From an uncultured Gammaproteobacteria bacterium (GTDB lineage Bacteria; Pseudomonadota; Gammaproteobacteria; Xanthomonadales; Xanthomonadaceae), in contig CAMPGW010000008.1 in assembly GCA_946885735.1 (NCBI GenBank), forward strand, positions 1 through 53,502: DNA of 53,502 nucleotides, read 5' to 3'. A model generated the notes under the pieces. That model searched no databases, had not been told where the DNA came from, and saw only the letters and a list, made by a program, of their open reading frames with translations. Shown here piece after piece: positions 15,828 to 25,155 of this stretch. Each line of letters starts with the position of its first letter. Within the stretch, counting starts at the first letter, position 1. The translations under genes were made by a program, and so were the position numbers.

Positions 15828-17108
15828 ATGAGCACCGCCCGTCGCGTCGCCGTCCTCGGCGGCGTCCGCATTCCCTTCTGCAAGAACAACACCGCCTATT
15901 TCGACGTCGGCAACCTGGGCTTGTCGGTGAAGACCCTCGGCGCGCTGGTGGAAAAGTTCGGCCTGCAGGGCCAGGTGCTGGGCGAAGTGGCGATGGGCGC
16001 GGTGCTCAAGCACAGCTCCGACTGGAACCTCGGGCGCGAGGCGCTGCTCTCGTCGGGCCTGTCGCCGCTCACGCCCGGCATCACCATGCAGCGCGCCTGC
16101 GGCACCGGCCTGGACACGGTGATCACGATCGCCAACAAGATCGCGCTCGGGCAGATCGAGGCCGGCATCGGCGGTGGCTCCGACACCACCTCCGACGTGC
16201 CGATCGCGGTGGCCCCGAAGCTGCGCCGGCGCCTGCTCAACCTCAACATGGCGCGCAGCTTCGGCGCGCGCGTGTCGGCGGCGGTGAAGGGCTTCTCCTT
16301 CGGCGAGTTCAAGCCTGAGTTCCCCGGCGTCGGCGAGCCGCGCACCGGCAAGAGCATGGGCGATCACTGCGAGCAGATGGCCAAGGAATGGAAGATCGCC
16401 CGCGAGGACCAGGACCTGCTGGCCTTCGAGTCGCACAAGAAGGCGGCGGCCGCGTACGAGCGCGGCTTCTTCAAGGACCTGGTCGTTCCGTTCCGCGGCC
16501 TGGAGCGCGACGGCATCCTGCGCGCCGACACGACGCTTGAAAAACTGGCCACGCTCAAGCCGGCCTTCGACAAGCATTCCGGGCAGGGCACGCTCACCGC
16601 GGGCAACTCGACCAACCTGTCCGACGGCGCCTCGGCCGCGCTGCTGTCCTCGGAGGAATGGGCGCGCGAGCACGGCCGCGAGGTGCAGGCCTGGCTGGTG
16701 GACGCGCAGGTCGCGGCGGTGGACTTCGAACACGGCGAGGGCCTGTTGATGGCGCCGACGGTGGCGGTCGCGCAACTGCTGCAGCGGCGCGGATTGAGCT
16801 TGCAGGATTTCGATTTCTACGAGATCCACGAAGCCTTCGCCGCGCAGGTGCTGTGCACTCTCAAGGCCTGGGAGTCGGACGACTACTGCCGCAACCGCCT
16901 CGGCCTGCCCGCCCCGCTGGGTTCGATCGATCGCGCCAAGCTCAACGTGGTCGGTTCCTCGCTGGCGGTGGGGCATCCCTTCGCCGCGACCGGCGCGCGC
17001 ATCGTCGCCACCGCCGCGAAACTGCTGGCCGAGCGTGGTTCCGGTCGCGCGCTGATCTCGATCTGCACCGCCGGCGGCATGGGCGTGGTCGCGATCCTGG
17101 AGCGTTGA
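15828..17108 (+). CDS. Acetyl-CoA C-acyltransferase (thiolase), FadI-like
   Basis: The 426-residue length fits the FadI/trifunctional-beta thiolases. The nucleophilic Cys is in QRACGTG near residue 90. The active-site loops HEAFAAQ, GHPFAATGAR and CTAGGMG near the end are all present. Thiolases cleave 3-ketoacyl-CoA with CoA in fatty-acid beta-oxidation, or condense acyl-CoAs. The PIAVAPKLRRRLLNLN region resembles FadI rather than the shorter acetoacetyl-CoA thiolases. No fadJ partner is adjacent. AAGGA precedes the ATG. Confidence 0.92.
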   Translation: MSTARRVAVLGGVRIPFCKNNTAYFDVGNLGLSVKTLGALVEKFGLQGQVLGEVAMGAVLKHSSDWNLGREALLSSGLSPLTPGITMQRACGTGLDTVITIANKIALGQIEAGIGGGSDTTSDVPIAVAPKLRRRLLNLNMARSFGARVSAAVKGFSFGEFKPEFPGVGEPRTGKSMGDHCEQMAKEWKIAREDQDLLAFESHKKAAAAYERGFFKDLVVPFRGLERDGILRADTTLEKLATLKPAFDKHSGQGTLTAGNSTNLSDGASAALLSSEEWAREHGREVQAWLVDAQVAAVDFEHGEGLLMAPTVAVAQLLQRRGLSLQDFDFYEIHEAFAAQVLCTLKAWESDDYCRNRLGLPAPLGSIDRAKLNVVGSSLAVGHPFAATGARIVATAAKLLAERGSGRALISICTAGGMGVVAILER

Positions 17109-17112
17109 ACCC

Positions 17113-18375
17113 TCAGCCTTCGGGCATGCGCGGGTAGCCGAGCTCGTCGCGCTGCTCGGCGACGGCCTCGGCGGCGATCTGCGCGCGCAGGCTGCGATCG
17201 CCGACGGCCAGCGGCGACTGCCCGCGCTGGACGCGCAGTGCGTTGGCGTAGCAGGCCTGCGCACGCGCCGGATGCTCCAGCGCGGTGTGCACGTGGCCCA
17301 GGGCTTCCCAGGCGTCGGCGCCGGCACCCTGAGCGATGGCGCGTTCGAGCAGGTCGCCGGCCGGTCCGAGTGCGCCGCGCGCGAATTGCAGTCGACCCAG
17401 GCACAGGAAGAGCGCCGGGTCGGCCGGATGCGCGGCCAGCCACCCTTGCGCGCGCGCCAGCCGCGTATCGTCGCGCGCTGGCGGCAGCCCACCGAAGGCG
17501 GCGACCAGCTGCGGGTTCCATTTGCGTTCGATCGCCTCGGCGAGTGCTTGCGCAGCCTCCGCCTCGAGGCCGAGGGCACCGGCGCGCTGCGCATAGGCCA
17601 CCACCACCTCCGGCATCTCGCGCAAGCGGGCAGCGAGGGCCGACCAGCGCTCCTGCAGTTCATTGGCATGCGCGGCCTGCCGCAGGGCGGCGGCGGTCCA
17701 GGCCGATTCGCGTTGCGCCAGCGGCTCCGCGCCCCAGCCGGATTCGCTCGCCAGCGTCGGCAGCAGTTGCAGGGCTTCTTGCGCGCGGCCGGCCGCCACC
17801 AGCGCCTGCGTACGCAGCTCCAGCGCACGCGGAGGGACGCCGGCCGCCTCGAGCCAGGCTTTCTGCAGCGCTTCGAGTGCGGCGGGAGCCTTTCCCTGCG
17901 CCAGCAGGGCTTCGGCATTCTCGAGCGCCACGCTGCGCGCGTCCGACGATGCCAGCGATCCCAGCTGCGTGGCGGCCGCGACGAACTCGCCGCGCGCAAG
18001 CGCGGCCCGGCGTGCACCAAGGCGCGCGATCGTCGCCAGCTGCGGATCCTCGGCGGCCTTGTCGAGCAGGGCTTCGGCACGCGCCAGGCGCCCCTCGTTC
18101 GCCGCCAGCAAGCCGTTCACCAGCCGGTTGCGGGCCTGCTGGTGCGCCAGCCGTTGCCAGGCGGTGAAGGGCATGCGCAGCAGTGTCCACAGCGCCCACA
18201 GCGCGAACCAGGCCAGGGCCCAGGCGGCGAGGAACACCGCCAGCGACATGAAGACGATGGTGGTGCCGTGCCAGCGCACCAGCACCTGTCCCGGGTCGGG
18301 GGAAAACTGCTCCCAGGCCAGCGCGCCCAGCACCGCCAGTAGCAGCCACCACAGCAGGGTGCGGAAAAGACTCAT
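17113..18375 (-). CDS. hemY: HemY, TPR membrane protein of the haem operon
   Basis: The 420-residue protein opens with two membrane segments (about 5-22 and 40-65, including LAVFLAAWALAWFALWALW), followed by a helical repeat/TPR region typical of proteobacterial HemY. Despite its name this family is not protoporphyrinogen oxidase; it is thought to help organise late haem synthesis at the inner membrane. The ATG at 18375 overlaps the hemX stop by four bases, indicating translational coupling. The order hemD-hemX-hemY is the conserved one. Confidence 0.92.
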   Translation of the reverse strand: MSLFRTLLWWLLLAVLGALAWEQFSPDPGQVLVRWHGTTIVFMSLAVFLAAWALAWFALWALWTLLRMPFTAWQRLAHQQARNRLVNGLLAANEGRLARAEALLDKAAEDPQLATIARLGARRAALARGEFVAAATQLGSLASSDARSVALENAEALLAQGKAPAALEALQKAWLEAAGVPPRALELRTQALVAAGRAQEALQLLPTLASESGWGAEPLAQRESAWTAAALRQAAHANELQERWSALAARLREMPEVVVAYAQRAGALGLEAEAAQALAEAIERKWNPQLVAAFGGLPPARDDTRLARAQGWLAAHPADPALFLCLGRLQFARGALGPAGDLLERAIAQGAGADAWEALGHVHTALEHPARAQACYANALRVQRGQSPLAVGDRSLRAQIAAEAVAEQRDELGYPRMPEG

Positions 18376-19376
18376 CGCTCCGCCCGGTTGCGCCGCCACT
18401 CCCGCAACTGCTGCAGGCTGCTGCCGGCGACCGGCAGGTCGTAGGACAAGGCGAGCGTGCCCAGGCGCGCCAGCCGCGCCCGGTGCTCGCGCAACGCAGG
18501 ACCGTCGGGATACAACCGCGCCAGCCAGCCGTCGATGCGCGCCAGGCCCTGGCGGAACGCCCCCTGGTCGGCGCGCGCCAACGCGGTGCGCGCCAGGGCC
18601 AGTTCGAGCGCGAGCGCGGCGCGTCCGCCCTCGCGATCGGCGGGCGAAATCAGTTCGGCATCGCCGCTGCGGCGCACCTGCACCAGCGCATCCACGAGTT
18701 CGCGCAGGCTGCCGGCATCGGCGGGACGGGTGTCGCGGGCGATGGCCTGCGACTCCAGCGTCGGCAGCGCCGCCTCGAGCGTGTCGAGCTCCGCGGCGGC
18801 CCGGGTGGCGGGGTGCGAGGGCAGCGCGCGCAGCGCGGCCAGTTCTTGGTCGAGGGTCTGGCGCAGGTCCAGGAGGTCGGGATCGTTCTGCGACGCCAGC
18901 ACGCCGCGCGCCAGTTCGGTGGCGCGCACCGCGCCCGCGAGGTCGCCCGCCAGCTGCAGGCGTTGTTGCGCCAGCGCCAGCAACAATTCGACTTCGTCCA
19001 GCCGCAGCACCGCCACGCCGTCCTGCTGCATGCCGGAAAGCTCGCGCACGCTGTCCTCGAGCAGGGCGGCGCGTTGCGTGCCGGCCAGCACCTCGTCGCG
19101 CAGCAGGCCGGTGCGCGCGCGCGTATCGGTGAGGCGCTGGTCGAGCGCGGCCTGGCTGCGGCGCAGCGAGGCCAGCGCCGCTTCGACCTGCAGCAGGCGG
19201 GCGTCGAGCGCCTCCGCGCTCAGGTCCACGTTCGCGCGTGGCGCCGCCTGCGTGCGCTGCCACTGGCGCCAGCCCAGGCCGGCGACCACCAATGCACACA
19301 CCGCCAGCAGCACCCATAGCGCGGCGGGCAGGCGACGGGGCGGCGGCAGCGGGACGGGCTCGGGCACGGGATTCAC
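18372..19376 (-). CDS. hemX: HemX, inner-membrane protein of the haem operon
   Basis: The 334-residue protein has a short proline-rich cytoplasmic N-terminus, one membrane segment (LWVLLAVCALVVAGLGW, about 22-38) and a long periplasmic coiled-coil and helical domain, as in proteobacterial HemX. The start is uncertain: no ATG is in frame near the family start, so the GTG at 19376 is chosen, 31 bases after hemD. Its precise role is unresolved even in model organisms; older annotation as uroporphyrinogen methyltransferase is not supported by its domains. Confidence 0.88.
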   Translation of the reverse strand: MNPVPEPVPLPPPRRLPAALWVLLAVCALVVAGLGWRQWQRTQAAPRANVDLSAEALDARLLQVEAALASLRRSQAALDQRLTDTRARTGLLRDEVLAGTQRAALLEDSVRELSGMQQDGVAVLRLDEVELLLALAQQRLQLAGDLAGAVRATELARGVLASQNDPDLLDLRQTLDQELAALRALPSHPATRAAAELDTLEAALPTLESQAIARDTRPADAGSLRELVDALVQVRRSGDAELISPADREGGRAALALELALARTALARADQGAFRQGLARIDGWLARLYPDGPALREHRARLARLGTLALSYDLPVAGSSLQQLREWRRNRAER

Positions 19377-19407
19377 ACGGAAAGCGAGGGAGCGTCGCCC
19401 GTGAATG

Positions 19408-20196
19408 CTACCGGATGCGCGTGGCGAGGGCGTGCGCGGCGAGCGCACGCAGCAGGTCGCCGGGGCGGGCGCCGTCGGCGCGCAACACGCAGGCAAAGCC
19501 CAGTTCGCGGGCGTGCGCGGCGAGGCGGTCGCTCGCGACCACGCAGGGGGCGGCGCGCAGGCGCGCACGCGCCGGTTCGTCCAGGGCCTGCCACAGGGGC
19601 GCCAGCGCTTCCTGGCTGGTCAGCACCAGCGCCGTGCGGGCAGGCAGGGCCGCCAGCGCGGCCAGGCGCGCCGGCGTCGGCGTGCGCGTCGCGCGCCGGT
19701 AGACGTGGGCCTCGCGCACGCGCGCGCCGCGCTTGCGCAAGGTCGCGGCGATCAGCCCGCGGCCGCCGGGCGCGGTCAGCATGCCGATCTCGCGCCCGCG
19801 CACCGACTGCAGCTCGGGCAGGGCCAGCAGGGCCTCGGAATCCGATCCCGCCGCCGGTTGATGCAGCTCGCGCGCACCGCGACGGCGCAGGGCGGTGGCG
19901 GTGCCCGCGCCCAGCACGAACCAGCGCCGCGACACGCGTGCCATGGCGCGCCGCAGCGCCGGCGCGGGCGTGAGTTCCACGGCCGGCGGACTGGTCGCGA
20001 CGATGTCCTGGCAACGCAAGGCGGCCACCAGGGCCAGGCCCGGCGGCAGCGCTTCCAGCACCAGGGTGGAGACGGCGAACACGCGCGCGCCCTGCGCGCC
20101 CGCCGCTCGCCGCAGACCGCCGTGGCGGTGCAGCGGCCGCGTGGAGATGACGTACCATCCGCGCAAGGGATGCCGCCCGGCCGTCGTTCGCGTCAT
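19408..20196 (-). CDS. hemD: Uroporphyrinogen-III synthase
   Basis: The 262-residue protein fits HemD, which closes hydroxymethylbilane into uroporphyrinogen III in the cytosol. Typical elements are the opening GWYVISTRP, the conserved VATSPPAV (a variant of the usual F-T-S motif), FVLGAGTA, the central RGLIAATLRKRGA and VLTSQEAL. Sequence divergence is normal for this family. The ATG at 20196 is chosen by the family start; further upstream the frame is shadow. The genes hemX and hemY follow on the same strand. Confidence 0.9.
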   Translation of the reverse strand: MTRTTAGRHPLRGWYVISTRPLHRHGGLRRAAGAQGARVFAVSTLVLEALPPGLALVAALRCQDIVATSPPAVELTPAPALRRAMARVSRRWFVLGAGTATALRRRGARELHQPAAGSDSEALLALPELQSVRGREIGMLTAPGGRGLIAATLRKRGARVREAHVYRRATRTPTPARLAALAALPARTALVLTSQEALAPLWQALDEPARARLRAAPCVVASDRLAAHARELGFACVLRADGARPGDLLRALAAHALATRIR

Positions 20197-20235
20197 GTGG
20201 CGAGCTTGGCACAGGACCAGGGACAAGGCCACGCA

Positions 20236-20709
20236 ATGCTCGACCCCCACTCGCTCGATCCGCTGCTTTCCGCGATGCCGCCGGTCGCCGCCATGCAGGT
20301 GCGCGTGCTCGACTACCGCGACGGCGTGCTGCGCCTGCACGCGCCGCTGGCGGCCAACGTCAACGACAAGGCCTGCGCGTTCGGCGGCAGCGAAGCCGGC
20401 GTGATGACCCTCGCCGGCTGGGGCTGGCTGATGCTCGCCGCCGAAGGCGCGGGGCTGGCCAGCGAGGTCTATGTCGCCGACAGCCAGGTGCGCTACCTGG
20501 CGCCGCTGTTCGACGACCTGGTGGCCGAAGCACGGCTGCGCGAGGACCAGGACTGGGAGGCGATCATGCGCACGCTGGCCGAGCGTCGCCGCGCCAGCGC
20601 CAGCCTGCGCTGCTGCATGCGCAACCGCGCCGGCGAGGTGGTGGCGACGCTGGAGGCGCGCTTCGCGCTCAAGCGCGTCGAGCCCGAAGCGGGCGCCGCA
20701 CCGCGCTGA
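20236..20709 (+). CDS. YiiD_C-type hotdog thioesterase
   Basis: The 157-residue protein matches the putative thioesterase domain found at the C-terminus of E. coli YiiD (FabY). Landmarks are LHAPLAANVNDKACAFGGS, a hotdog central helix with Asn-Asp-Lys, and the later strand VRYLAPLFDDLVAEARL. Members are thought to act on acyl-CoA or acyl-ACP thioesters. It stands alone, without the GNAT half. The gene is divergent from hemD with only 39 bases between starts, so the two promoters must overlap. Confidence 0.82.
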   Translation: MLDPHSLDPLLSAMPPVAAMQVRVLDYRDGVLRLHAPLAANVNDKACAFGGSEAGVMTLAGWGWLMLAAEGAGLASEVYVADSQVRYLAPLFDDLVAEARLREDQDWEAIMRTLAERRRASASLRCCMRNRAGEVVATLEARFALKRVEPEAGAAPR

Positions 20710-20747
20710 CCCCTAGCCAAGCGGCGCGCCCCGCGCATAATGGGGGC

Positions 20748-21158
20748 ATGACGGGGTTCCGCTTCGGATGGATGCTGTTGCTGGTGAGCCTGCTTGCCGG
20801 CTGTCCAGCGCCGACCCGCGCGCCGACCACCGACATGCTGCTGGCGGACTACGGCACCGCGATCCGCTGGAACGAGTTCGACAAGGCCGTGGACTACATC
20901 GACCCGGCCCTGCGCCAATCCCTGTCGCTCAGCGACCTGGAGCGCGAGCGCTTCAAGCAGGTGCAGGTCACCGGCTACGAGGTGAAGGACCGCGACCTCG
21001 CGCCCGACGGCAGCCTGACCCAGGTGGTGGAAATCCGCCTGGTCAACCGCAATACCCAGCTCGAGCGCACGCTCACCGACCGCCAGAGCTGGCGCTTCGA
21101 TCCGGCCAGCAAGCGCGTGTGGCTGACCAGCGGGTTGCCCGACCTCAACCAGCGCTGA
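20748..21158 (+). CDS. Small lipoprotein
   Basis: The 136-residue protein has a lipoprotein signal peptide with lipobox LLAGC (Cys at about residue 19), predicting a lipid-anchored periplasmic protein. The mature part has an alpha-beta pattern (YGTAIRWNEFDKAVDYIDPALR, then strands and QSWRFDPASKRVWLTSGLP) resembling small NTF2-like proteins, but that is only an impression. The stop overlaps the start of the SulP gene (TGATG), so the two are probably translated together. Confidence 0.82.
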   Translation: MTGFRFGWMLLLVSLLAGCPAPTRAPTTDMLLADYGTAIRWNEFDKAVDYIDPALRQSLSLSDLERERFKQVQVTGYEVKDRDLAPDGSLTQVVEIRLVNRNTQLERTLTDRQSWRFDPASKRVWLTSGLPDLNQR

Positions 21159-22849
21159 TGGCTTCGACGCCCGCGCACGCGGCCTGGCAGCAATACGTGC
21201 CCAAGGCCTGGACCCTGCTGCGGCGGGGCTACGGATTCGAGGCCTTGCGCCACGACCTGGTGGCCGGCCTGACGGTGGCGGTGGTCGCGCTGCCGCTGGC
21301 GATGGCGCTGGCGATCGCCAGCGGCGCGCCGCCGGAAAAAGGCCTGCACACCGCGATCATCGCCGGCTTCCTGATCTCGTTGCTGGGTGGCTCGCGGGTG
21401 CAGATCGGCGGACCGACCGCGGCGTTCATCCCGGTGGTGTTCGTGGTCATCGAGCGTTTCGGCTACGGCGGGATGGTGCTGTGCACGCTGCTGGCCGGGC
21501 TGATCCTGATCGCCGCCGGCCTGCTGCGGCTGGGCGCGCTGATGCGCTACATGCCGCAGCCGGTGATCACCGGCTTCACCGCCGGCATCGCGGTGAGCAT
21601 CTTCTCCTCGCAGGTCAAGGACCTGTTCGGCCTGCCGATCGCGCAGTTGCCGGGCGAGTTCGTCGCGCGCTGGCAGGCGTACTCGGCGCACGCCGGCGCC
21701 TTCAACCCGGCGAGCGTGGCGGTGTCGCTGGGTGCGATCGCGATGATCGTGGCGCTGCGACGCTGGCGGCCGCTGTGGCCGGGTTTCCTGATCACCGTGA
21801 TCGTCGCGGCGATCGCGGCTGCCGTGCTGGCGCTGCCACTGCCGACGATCGCATCCACCTTCGGCAGCTTGCCGGCGGCGCTGCCGGCCTTCGAGTTCCC
21901 GCACATCCCCTTCGAGCGCACCGCGGAGATGCTGCCCGCGGCGCTGACGATCGCCTTCCTCGGCGGCGTCGAGTCGCTGCTCTCGGCGGTGGTCGCCGAC
22001 GGCATGACCGGCGGCCGCCATCGCTCCAATGGCGAGCTGGTCGCGCAGGGCGTGGCCAATTGCGCCTCGGCGCTGTTTGGCGGCCTGCCTGCGACGGGCG
22101 CGATCGCACGCACGGCGACCAACATCCGCGCCGGGGCGCGCACGCCGGTCGCCGGCATGGCGCATGCGCTGTTCCTGCTCGCCTTCATGCTGCTGGCGGC
22201 GCCGCTGATGGGCTACGTGCCGCTGGCCGCGCTGGCCGCGGTGCTGGTGGTGGTGGCCTGGAACATGAGCGAGATCGAGCAGTTCCGCCACCTGCTGCGT
22301 GGCCACTGGGGCGATCGGCTGGTGTTGCTGGCGACCTTCGGCCTCACGGTGGCCTTCGACCTGACCGTGGCGATCGAGGTGGGCGTGGTGCTGGCGGCCT
22401 TCCTGTTCATGCACCGGATGAGCGAAGTGGTGTCGGTGGACGCGTACGCGCGGCCCGGCGACGAGCTCAGCGACGCCAACGGCGACGAGGAGGACCAGCG
22501 TGCGCTGCTGCCGCCCGGCGTGGCCGCGTACCGGATTTCCGGCCCGCTGTTCTTCGCGGTCGCCAATCGCCTCGACGAGGCGCTCGACCAGATGCCGGTG
22601 GCGCCGAAGGTCTTCATCCTGCGCCTGCGCCGGGTGCCGCTGATCGACGCCTCCGGTGCGCACGCGCTGCGCCAGTGCCTGGCCCGCTGCGCCCGCCAGG
22701 GCACGCAGGTGATCCTGTCGGGGGTGCAAGCGCAGCCGCGGGCGCTGCTGGAGGCGCAGGGGATCGGCGCGGCGCCCAACCTGCTGGGCTGGGCCGCCGA
22801 CTTCGACGCGGCCGTGGCGATGGCGCGCGAGGCGCCGGGCGCGGGATAA
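21158..22849 (+). CDS. SulP-family anion transporter with STAS domain
   Basis: The 563-residue protein has a SulP membrane domain (about 30-420, roughly a dozen hydrophobic segments). The family signature region is GLYTAIIAGF-like (here GLHTAIIAGF), followed by GGSRVQIGGPTAAF. A cytosolic STAS domain follows at about 440-555, with the LIDASGAHAL loop. SulP proteins move sulfate, bicarbonate or dicarboxylates, often with Na+ or H+. No carbonic anhydrase gene is adjacent to favour bicarbonate. The start overlaps the lipoprotein stop. Confidence 0.92.
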   Translation: MASTPAHAAWQQYVPKAWTLLRRGYGFEALRHDLVAGLTVAVVALPLAMALAIASGAPPEKGLHTAIIAGFLISLLGGSRVQIGGPTAAFIPVVFVVIERFGYGGMVLCTLLAGLILIAAGLLRLGALMRYMPQPVITGFTAGIAVSIFSSQVKDLFGLPIAQLPGEFVARWQAYSAHAGAFNPASVAVSLGAIAMIVALRRWRPLWPGFLITVIVAAIAAAVLALPLPTIASTFGSLPAALPAFEFPHIPFERTAEMLPAALTIAFLGGVESLLSAVVADGMTGGRHRSNGELVAQGVANCASALFGGLPATGAIARTATNIRAGARTPVAGMAHALFLLAFMLLAAPLMGYVPLAALAAVLVVVAWNMSEIEQFRHLLRGHWGDRLVLLATFGLTVAFDLTVAIEVGVVLAAFLFMHRMSEVVSVDAYARPGDELSDANGDEEDQRALLPPGVAAYRISGPLFFAVANRLDEALDQMPVAPKVFILRLRRVPLIDASGAHALRQCLARCARQGTQVILSGVQAQPRALLEAQGIGAAPNLLGWAADFDAAVAMAREAPGAG

Positions 22850-22891
22850 TGCCGGCCCCGCGCCGTCCGCGCGCGATCGCCGAGCCGTCCG

Positions 22892-23329
22892 ATGTCCCTG
22901 CAAGAACTCCTGGCCTTCGCCGGGCAGAACCCGATCCTGTCGCTGGCCCTGGTCGGCATCACCCTGGCGCTGGTCTACACCGAGATCGCGCGCCTGTTCA
23001 GCGGCTTCAAGGCGGTCAATCCGGCCGGCCTGACCGAGCTGATCAACCGCGAGGACGCCCTGCTGGTCGACCTCAGCGGCCAGGCCGACTTCGAGAAGGG
23101 GCATATCCCGGGCTCGCGGAACGTCGCGCCCAGCCAGTTCGACCCGGAGTCAAAGCTGCTGGCCAAGGCCCGCGACCTGCCGGTGGCGCTGGCCTGCCGG
23201 GGCGGCAATGCCTCCGCGGATGCGGCCCGCAAGCTGGTCAAGGCCGGCTTCAAGCGCGTGTACTGGCTCGACGGCGGGGTGATGGCCTGGCAGCAGGCCA
23301 ACCTGCCGCTGGCCCGCGGCAAAAGCTAG
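22892..23329 (+). CDS. Membrane-anchored rhodanese-like protein (YibN type)
   Basis: The 145-residue protein has an N-terminal membrane segment (about 13-32) and a cytosolic rhodanese domain with the active-site loop ACRGGNAS. It matches YibN-type proteins encoded next to secB in many gammaproteobacteria. Sulfurtransferase activity is plausible because the Cys is present, but the substrate is unknown. In Escherichia grxC lies between yibN and secB; it is absent here. Confidence 0.87.
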   Translation: MSLQELLAFAGQNPILSLALVGITLALVYTEIARLFSGFKAVNPAGLTELINREDALLVDLSGQADFEKGHIPGSRNVAPSQFDPESKLLAKARDLPVALACRGGNASADAARKLVKAGFKRVYWLDGGVMAWQQANLPLARGKS

Positions 23330-23343
23330 GGCGGTGGCGCCTC

Positions 23344-23362
23344 GCCGGGGCTAGGCCCCGGC
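23344..23362 (+). terminator. GC-rich hairpin before secB
   Basis: Perfect eight-base arms GCCGGGGC / GCCCCGGC enclose TAG, 14 bases after the rhodanese stop. There is no T tract. CATAAT at 23372-23377 just after it could be a -10 box for secB, though no good -35 is visible. Confidence 0.4.
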
Positions 23363-23420
23363 CCGGCATGGCATAATCGCCCGCTTTCATTTCACGTCAC
23401 CTTATTTCCGGAGCACACGC

Positions 23421-23933
23421 ATGACCGAGCAGACCCCGGCCGTCGCCGGCGACAACGTCGCCCAGCAGGCCCAGTTCACCGTCGAGAAGATCTACGTCAA
23501 GGACGTGAGCTTCGAGGCCCCCAACGCGCCTGCCGTGTTCAACGAACAGGGCCAGCCGCAGCTGAGCATGAACCTCAACCAGAAGGTTGCGCGCCTGGAA
23601 GGCGACCTGTTCGAGGTCGTCCTCGGCGTCACCCTGACCTGCACGCTCAACGAGAAGACCGTGTACCTGGCCGAGGTCGAGCAGGCCGGCATCTTCGGCC
23701 TGGCCGGTTTCGACGACCGCACCCTGGACATGATGCTCGGCACCTACTGCCCCAACGTGCTGTTCCCGTACGTGCGCCAGTCGATCAGCGAGCTGATCAC
23801 CAACGGCGGCTTCCCGCCCTTCTACATGCAGCCGATCAACTTCGAGGCGCTGTACGCCGAGGGCCTGCGCCGCCGCGCCGAGCAGCAGTCGCAGCAGTCG
23901 TCGGTGCCGGTGTCCGAGGGCGGCAACGCCTGA
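23421..23933 (+). CDS. secB: Protein-export chaperone SecB
   Basis: The 170-residue protein is typical SecB, a cytosolic tetrameric chaperone that keeps exported proteins unfolded and passes them to SecA. The family signatures are clear: [14 protein letters not shown] near the start, [23 protein letters not shown] in pieces, and [19 protein letters not shown] Ser/Gln-rich tail follows. CCGGAG lies just before the ATG. The gene gpsA starts two bases after its stop. Confidence 0.97.
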   Translation: MTEQTPAVAGDNVAQQAQFTVEKIYVKDVSFEAPNAPAVFNEQGQPQLSMNLNQKVARLEGDLFEVVLGVTLTCTLNEKTVYLAEVEQAGIFGLAGFDDRTLDMMLGTYCPNVLFPYVRQSISELITNGGFPPFYMQPINFEALYAEGLRRRAEQQSQQSSVPVSEGGNA

Positions 23934-23935
23934 GT

Positions 23936-24958
23936 GTGAAACCCGCGATCGCGGTCCTCGGCGCCGGCTCCTGGGGAACGGCGCTGGCGTCCTTGTTGGC
24001 GCGCCACGGTTATCCCACGGTGTTGTGGGGCCGCGACCCCTTGCAGGTCGCGGCCATCGCCGCCAGCCACGAGAACCCGCGCTACCTGCCGGGCGTGGCG
24101 CTGCCGGACGCGCTGCACGCCACCACCGACCTCGCCGCCTGCGTCGCCGGCGCCGAGCTGGTGCTGGTGGTGACGCCCAGCCACGCCTTCAACGAAACGC
24201 TGCAGGCGCTCGCCCCGCATCGCCGCGCGGGCGCGGGCGTCGCGTGGGCGACCAAGGGCTTCGAGCCCGGCTCGGGACGCTTCCTGCACGAAGTCGCCGC
24301 CGAAATCCTCGGCGAGCACGTGCCGCTGGCGGTGGTGACCGGCCCCTCGTTCGCCAAGGAAGTCGCGCAGGGCCTGCCGACCGCGGTGACCGTGCATTCC
24401 GATGACGAGGACTTCGCCCAGCGCGTGGCCGAGGCGCTGCATGGCCCCGCGTTCCGCGCCTACACGGGCTCGGACATGCTCGGCGCCGAACTCGGCGGCG
24501 CGATGAAGAACGTGCTCGCGGTCGCGACCGGTGTCGCCGACGGCATGGCGCTGGGCCTCAATGCCCGCGCCGGCCTGATCACCCGCGGCCTGAACGAGAT
24601 GCTGCGGCTCAACGTCGCGCTCGGCGGTCGCGCCGAGACGCTGATGGGCCTGGCAGGCCTGGGCGACCTGGTGCTGACCTGCACCGGCGACCTCTCGCGC
24701 AATCGCCGCCTCGGCCTTGCGCTGGGCCGCGGGCAGTCGCTCGCCGAGGCCGTCGCGCAGATCGGCCAGGTGGTGGAGTCGGTGCAGACGGTGGACGAGG
24801 TGATGCGCCTGGCCAACCGCCACGGCATCGAGCTGCCGATCTCCGAACTCGTGCAGAAGGTGTTGCACGAGGACATCACGCCGCGCGAGGGGCTGAAGAT
24901 CATCCTCGCCCGCGAGCAGAAGCCGGAATATCCCGAGGGGTTGTTCGAGGCGCATTGA
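23936..24958 (+). CDS. gpsA: NAD(P)+ glycerol-3-phosphate dehydrogenase
   Basis: The 340-residue enzyme reduces dihydroxyacetone phosphate to sn-glycerol 3-phosphate for phospholipid synthesis. The Rossmann motif [10 protein letters not shown] is at residues 8-17, followed by ENPRYLPG, the catalytic-lysine region [11 protein letters not shown], and [11 protein letters not shown]. The start is GTG at 23936, two bases after the secB stop, which gives the normal N-terminus. The secB-gpsA order is conserved widely. A bidirectional terminator lies 150 bases downstream, beyond an intergenic palindromic element. Confidence 0.97.
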   Translation: MKPAIAVLGAGSWGTALASLLARHGYPTVLWGRDPLQVAAIAASHENPRYLPGVALPDALHATTDLAACVAGAELVLVVTPSHAFNETLQALAPHRRAGAGVAWATKGFEPGSGRFLHEVAAEILGEHVPLAVVTGPSFAKEVAQGLPTAVTVHSDDEDFAQRVAEALHGPAFRAYTGSDMLGAELGGAMKNVLAVATGVADGMALGLNARAGLITRGLNEMLRLNVALGGRAETLMGLAGLGDLVLTCTGDLSRNRRLGLALGRGQSLAEAVAQIGQVVESVQTVDEVMRLANRHGIELPISELVQKVLHEDITPREGLKIILAREQKPEYPEGLFEAH

Positions 24959-24977
24959 TTTTTGCTTCGACGACACC

Positions 24978-25093
24978 GGCCTGCGGGCGAGCAGGGCCAC
25001 TCCGACGGACACGCGCAAGTACGTCCATGTAGCTCTTCAGCGCCGTCCTTGGCGCTGAAGGTCCGCCGGCGTGGCACCGCCCACCCGCCGGCC
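24978..25093. repeat. Nested-palindrome intergenic element, copy A
   Basis: Outer arms of 33 bases (24978-25010 and 25061-25093) are complementary in about 26 positions. They enclose a 50-base core containing TACGTCCATGTAG and an inner perfect hairpin CTTCAGCGCC / GGCGCTGAAG. The core recurs at 32970-33021, but the outer arms there have a different sequence that also pairs. It lies just after gpsA. Confidence 0.75.
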
Positions 25094-25107
25094 TTCGGCG
25101 TGGTCAC

Positions 25108-25136
25108 AAAAAAAACCCCGGCGAAGCCGGGGTTTT
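25108..25136 (-). terminator. Bidirectional intrinsic terminator
   Basis: The stem CCCCGGC / GCCGGGG with loop GAA has eight A on its left and four T on its right. It therefore reads as a strong terminator for the minus-strand Ax21-like gene and a weaker one for gpsA. Confidence 0.92.
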
Positions 25137-25155
25137 CCTGGGCGGTTTGAGTGGA

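Noticed and set aside
14612..16318. 568-codon plus-strand frame crossing the acetyltransferase, unknown gene and thiolase
   Set aside because: The product is Arg/Ala/Pro low-complexity and spans three better-supported genes in other frames.
18372..19568. Longer HemX start at the ATG 19568
   Set aside because: It would overlap hemD by about 160 bases and add a Pro/Ala/Cys peptide unlike HemX; the GTG at 19376 is more reasonable.
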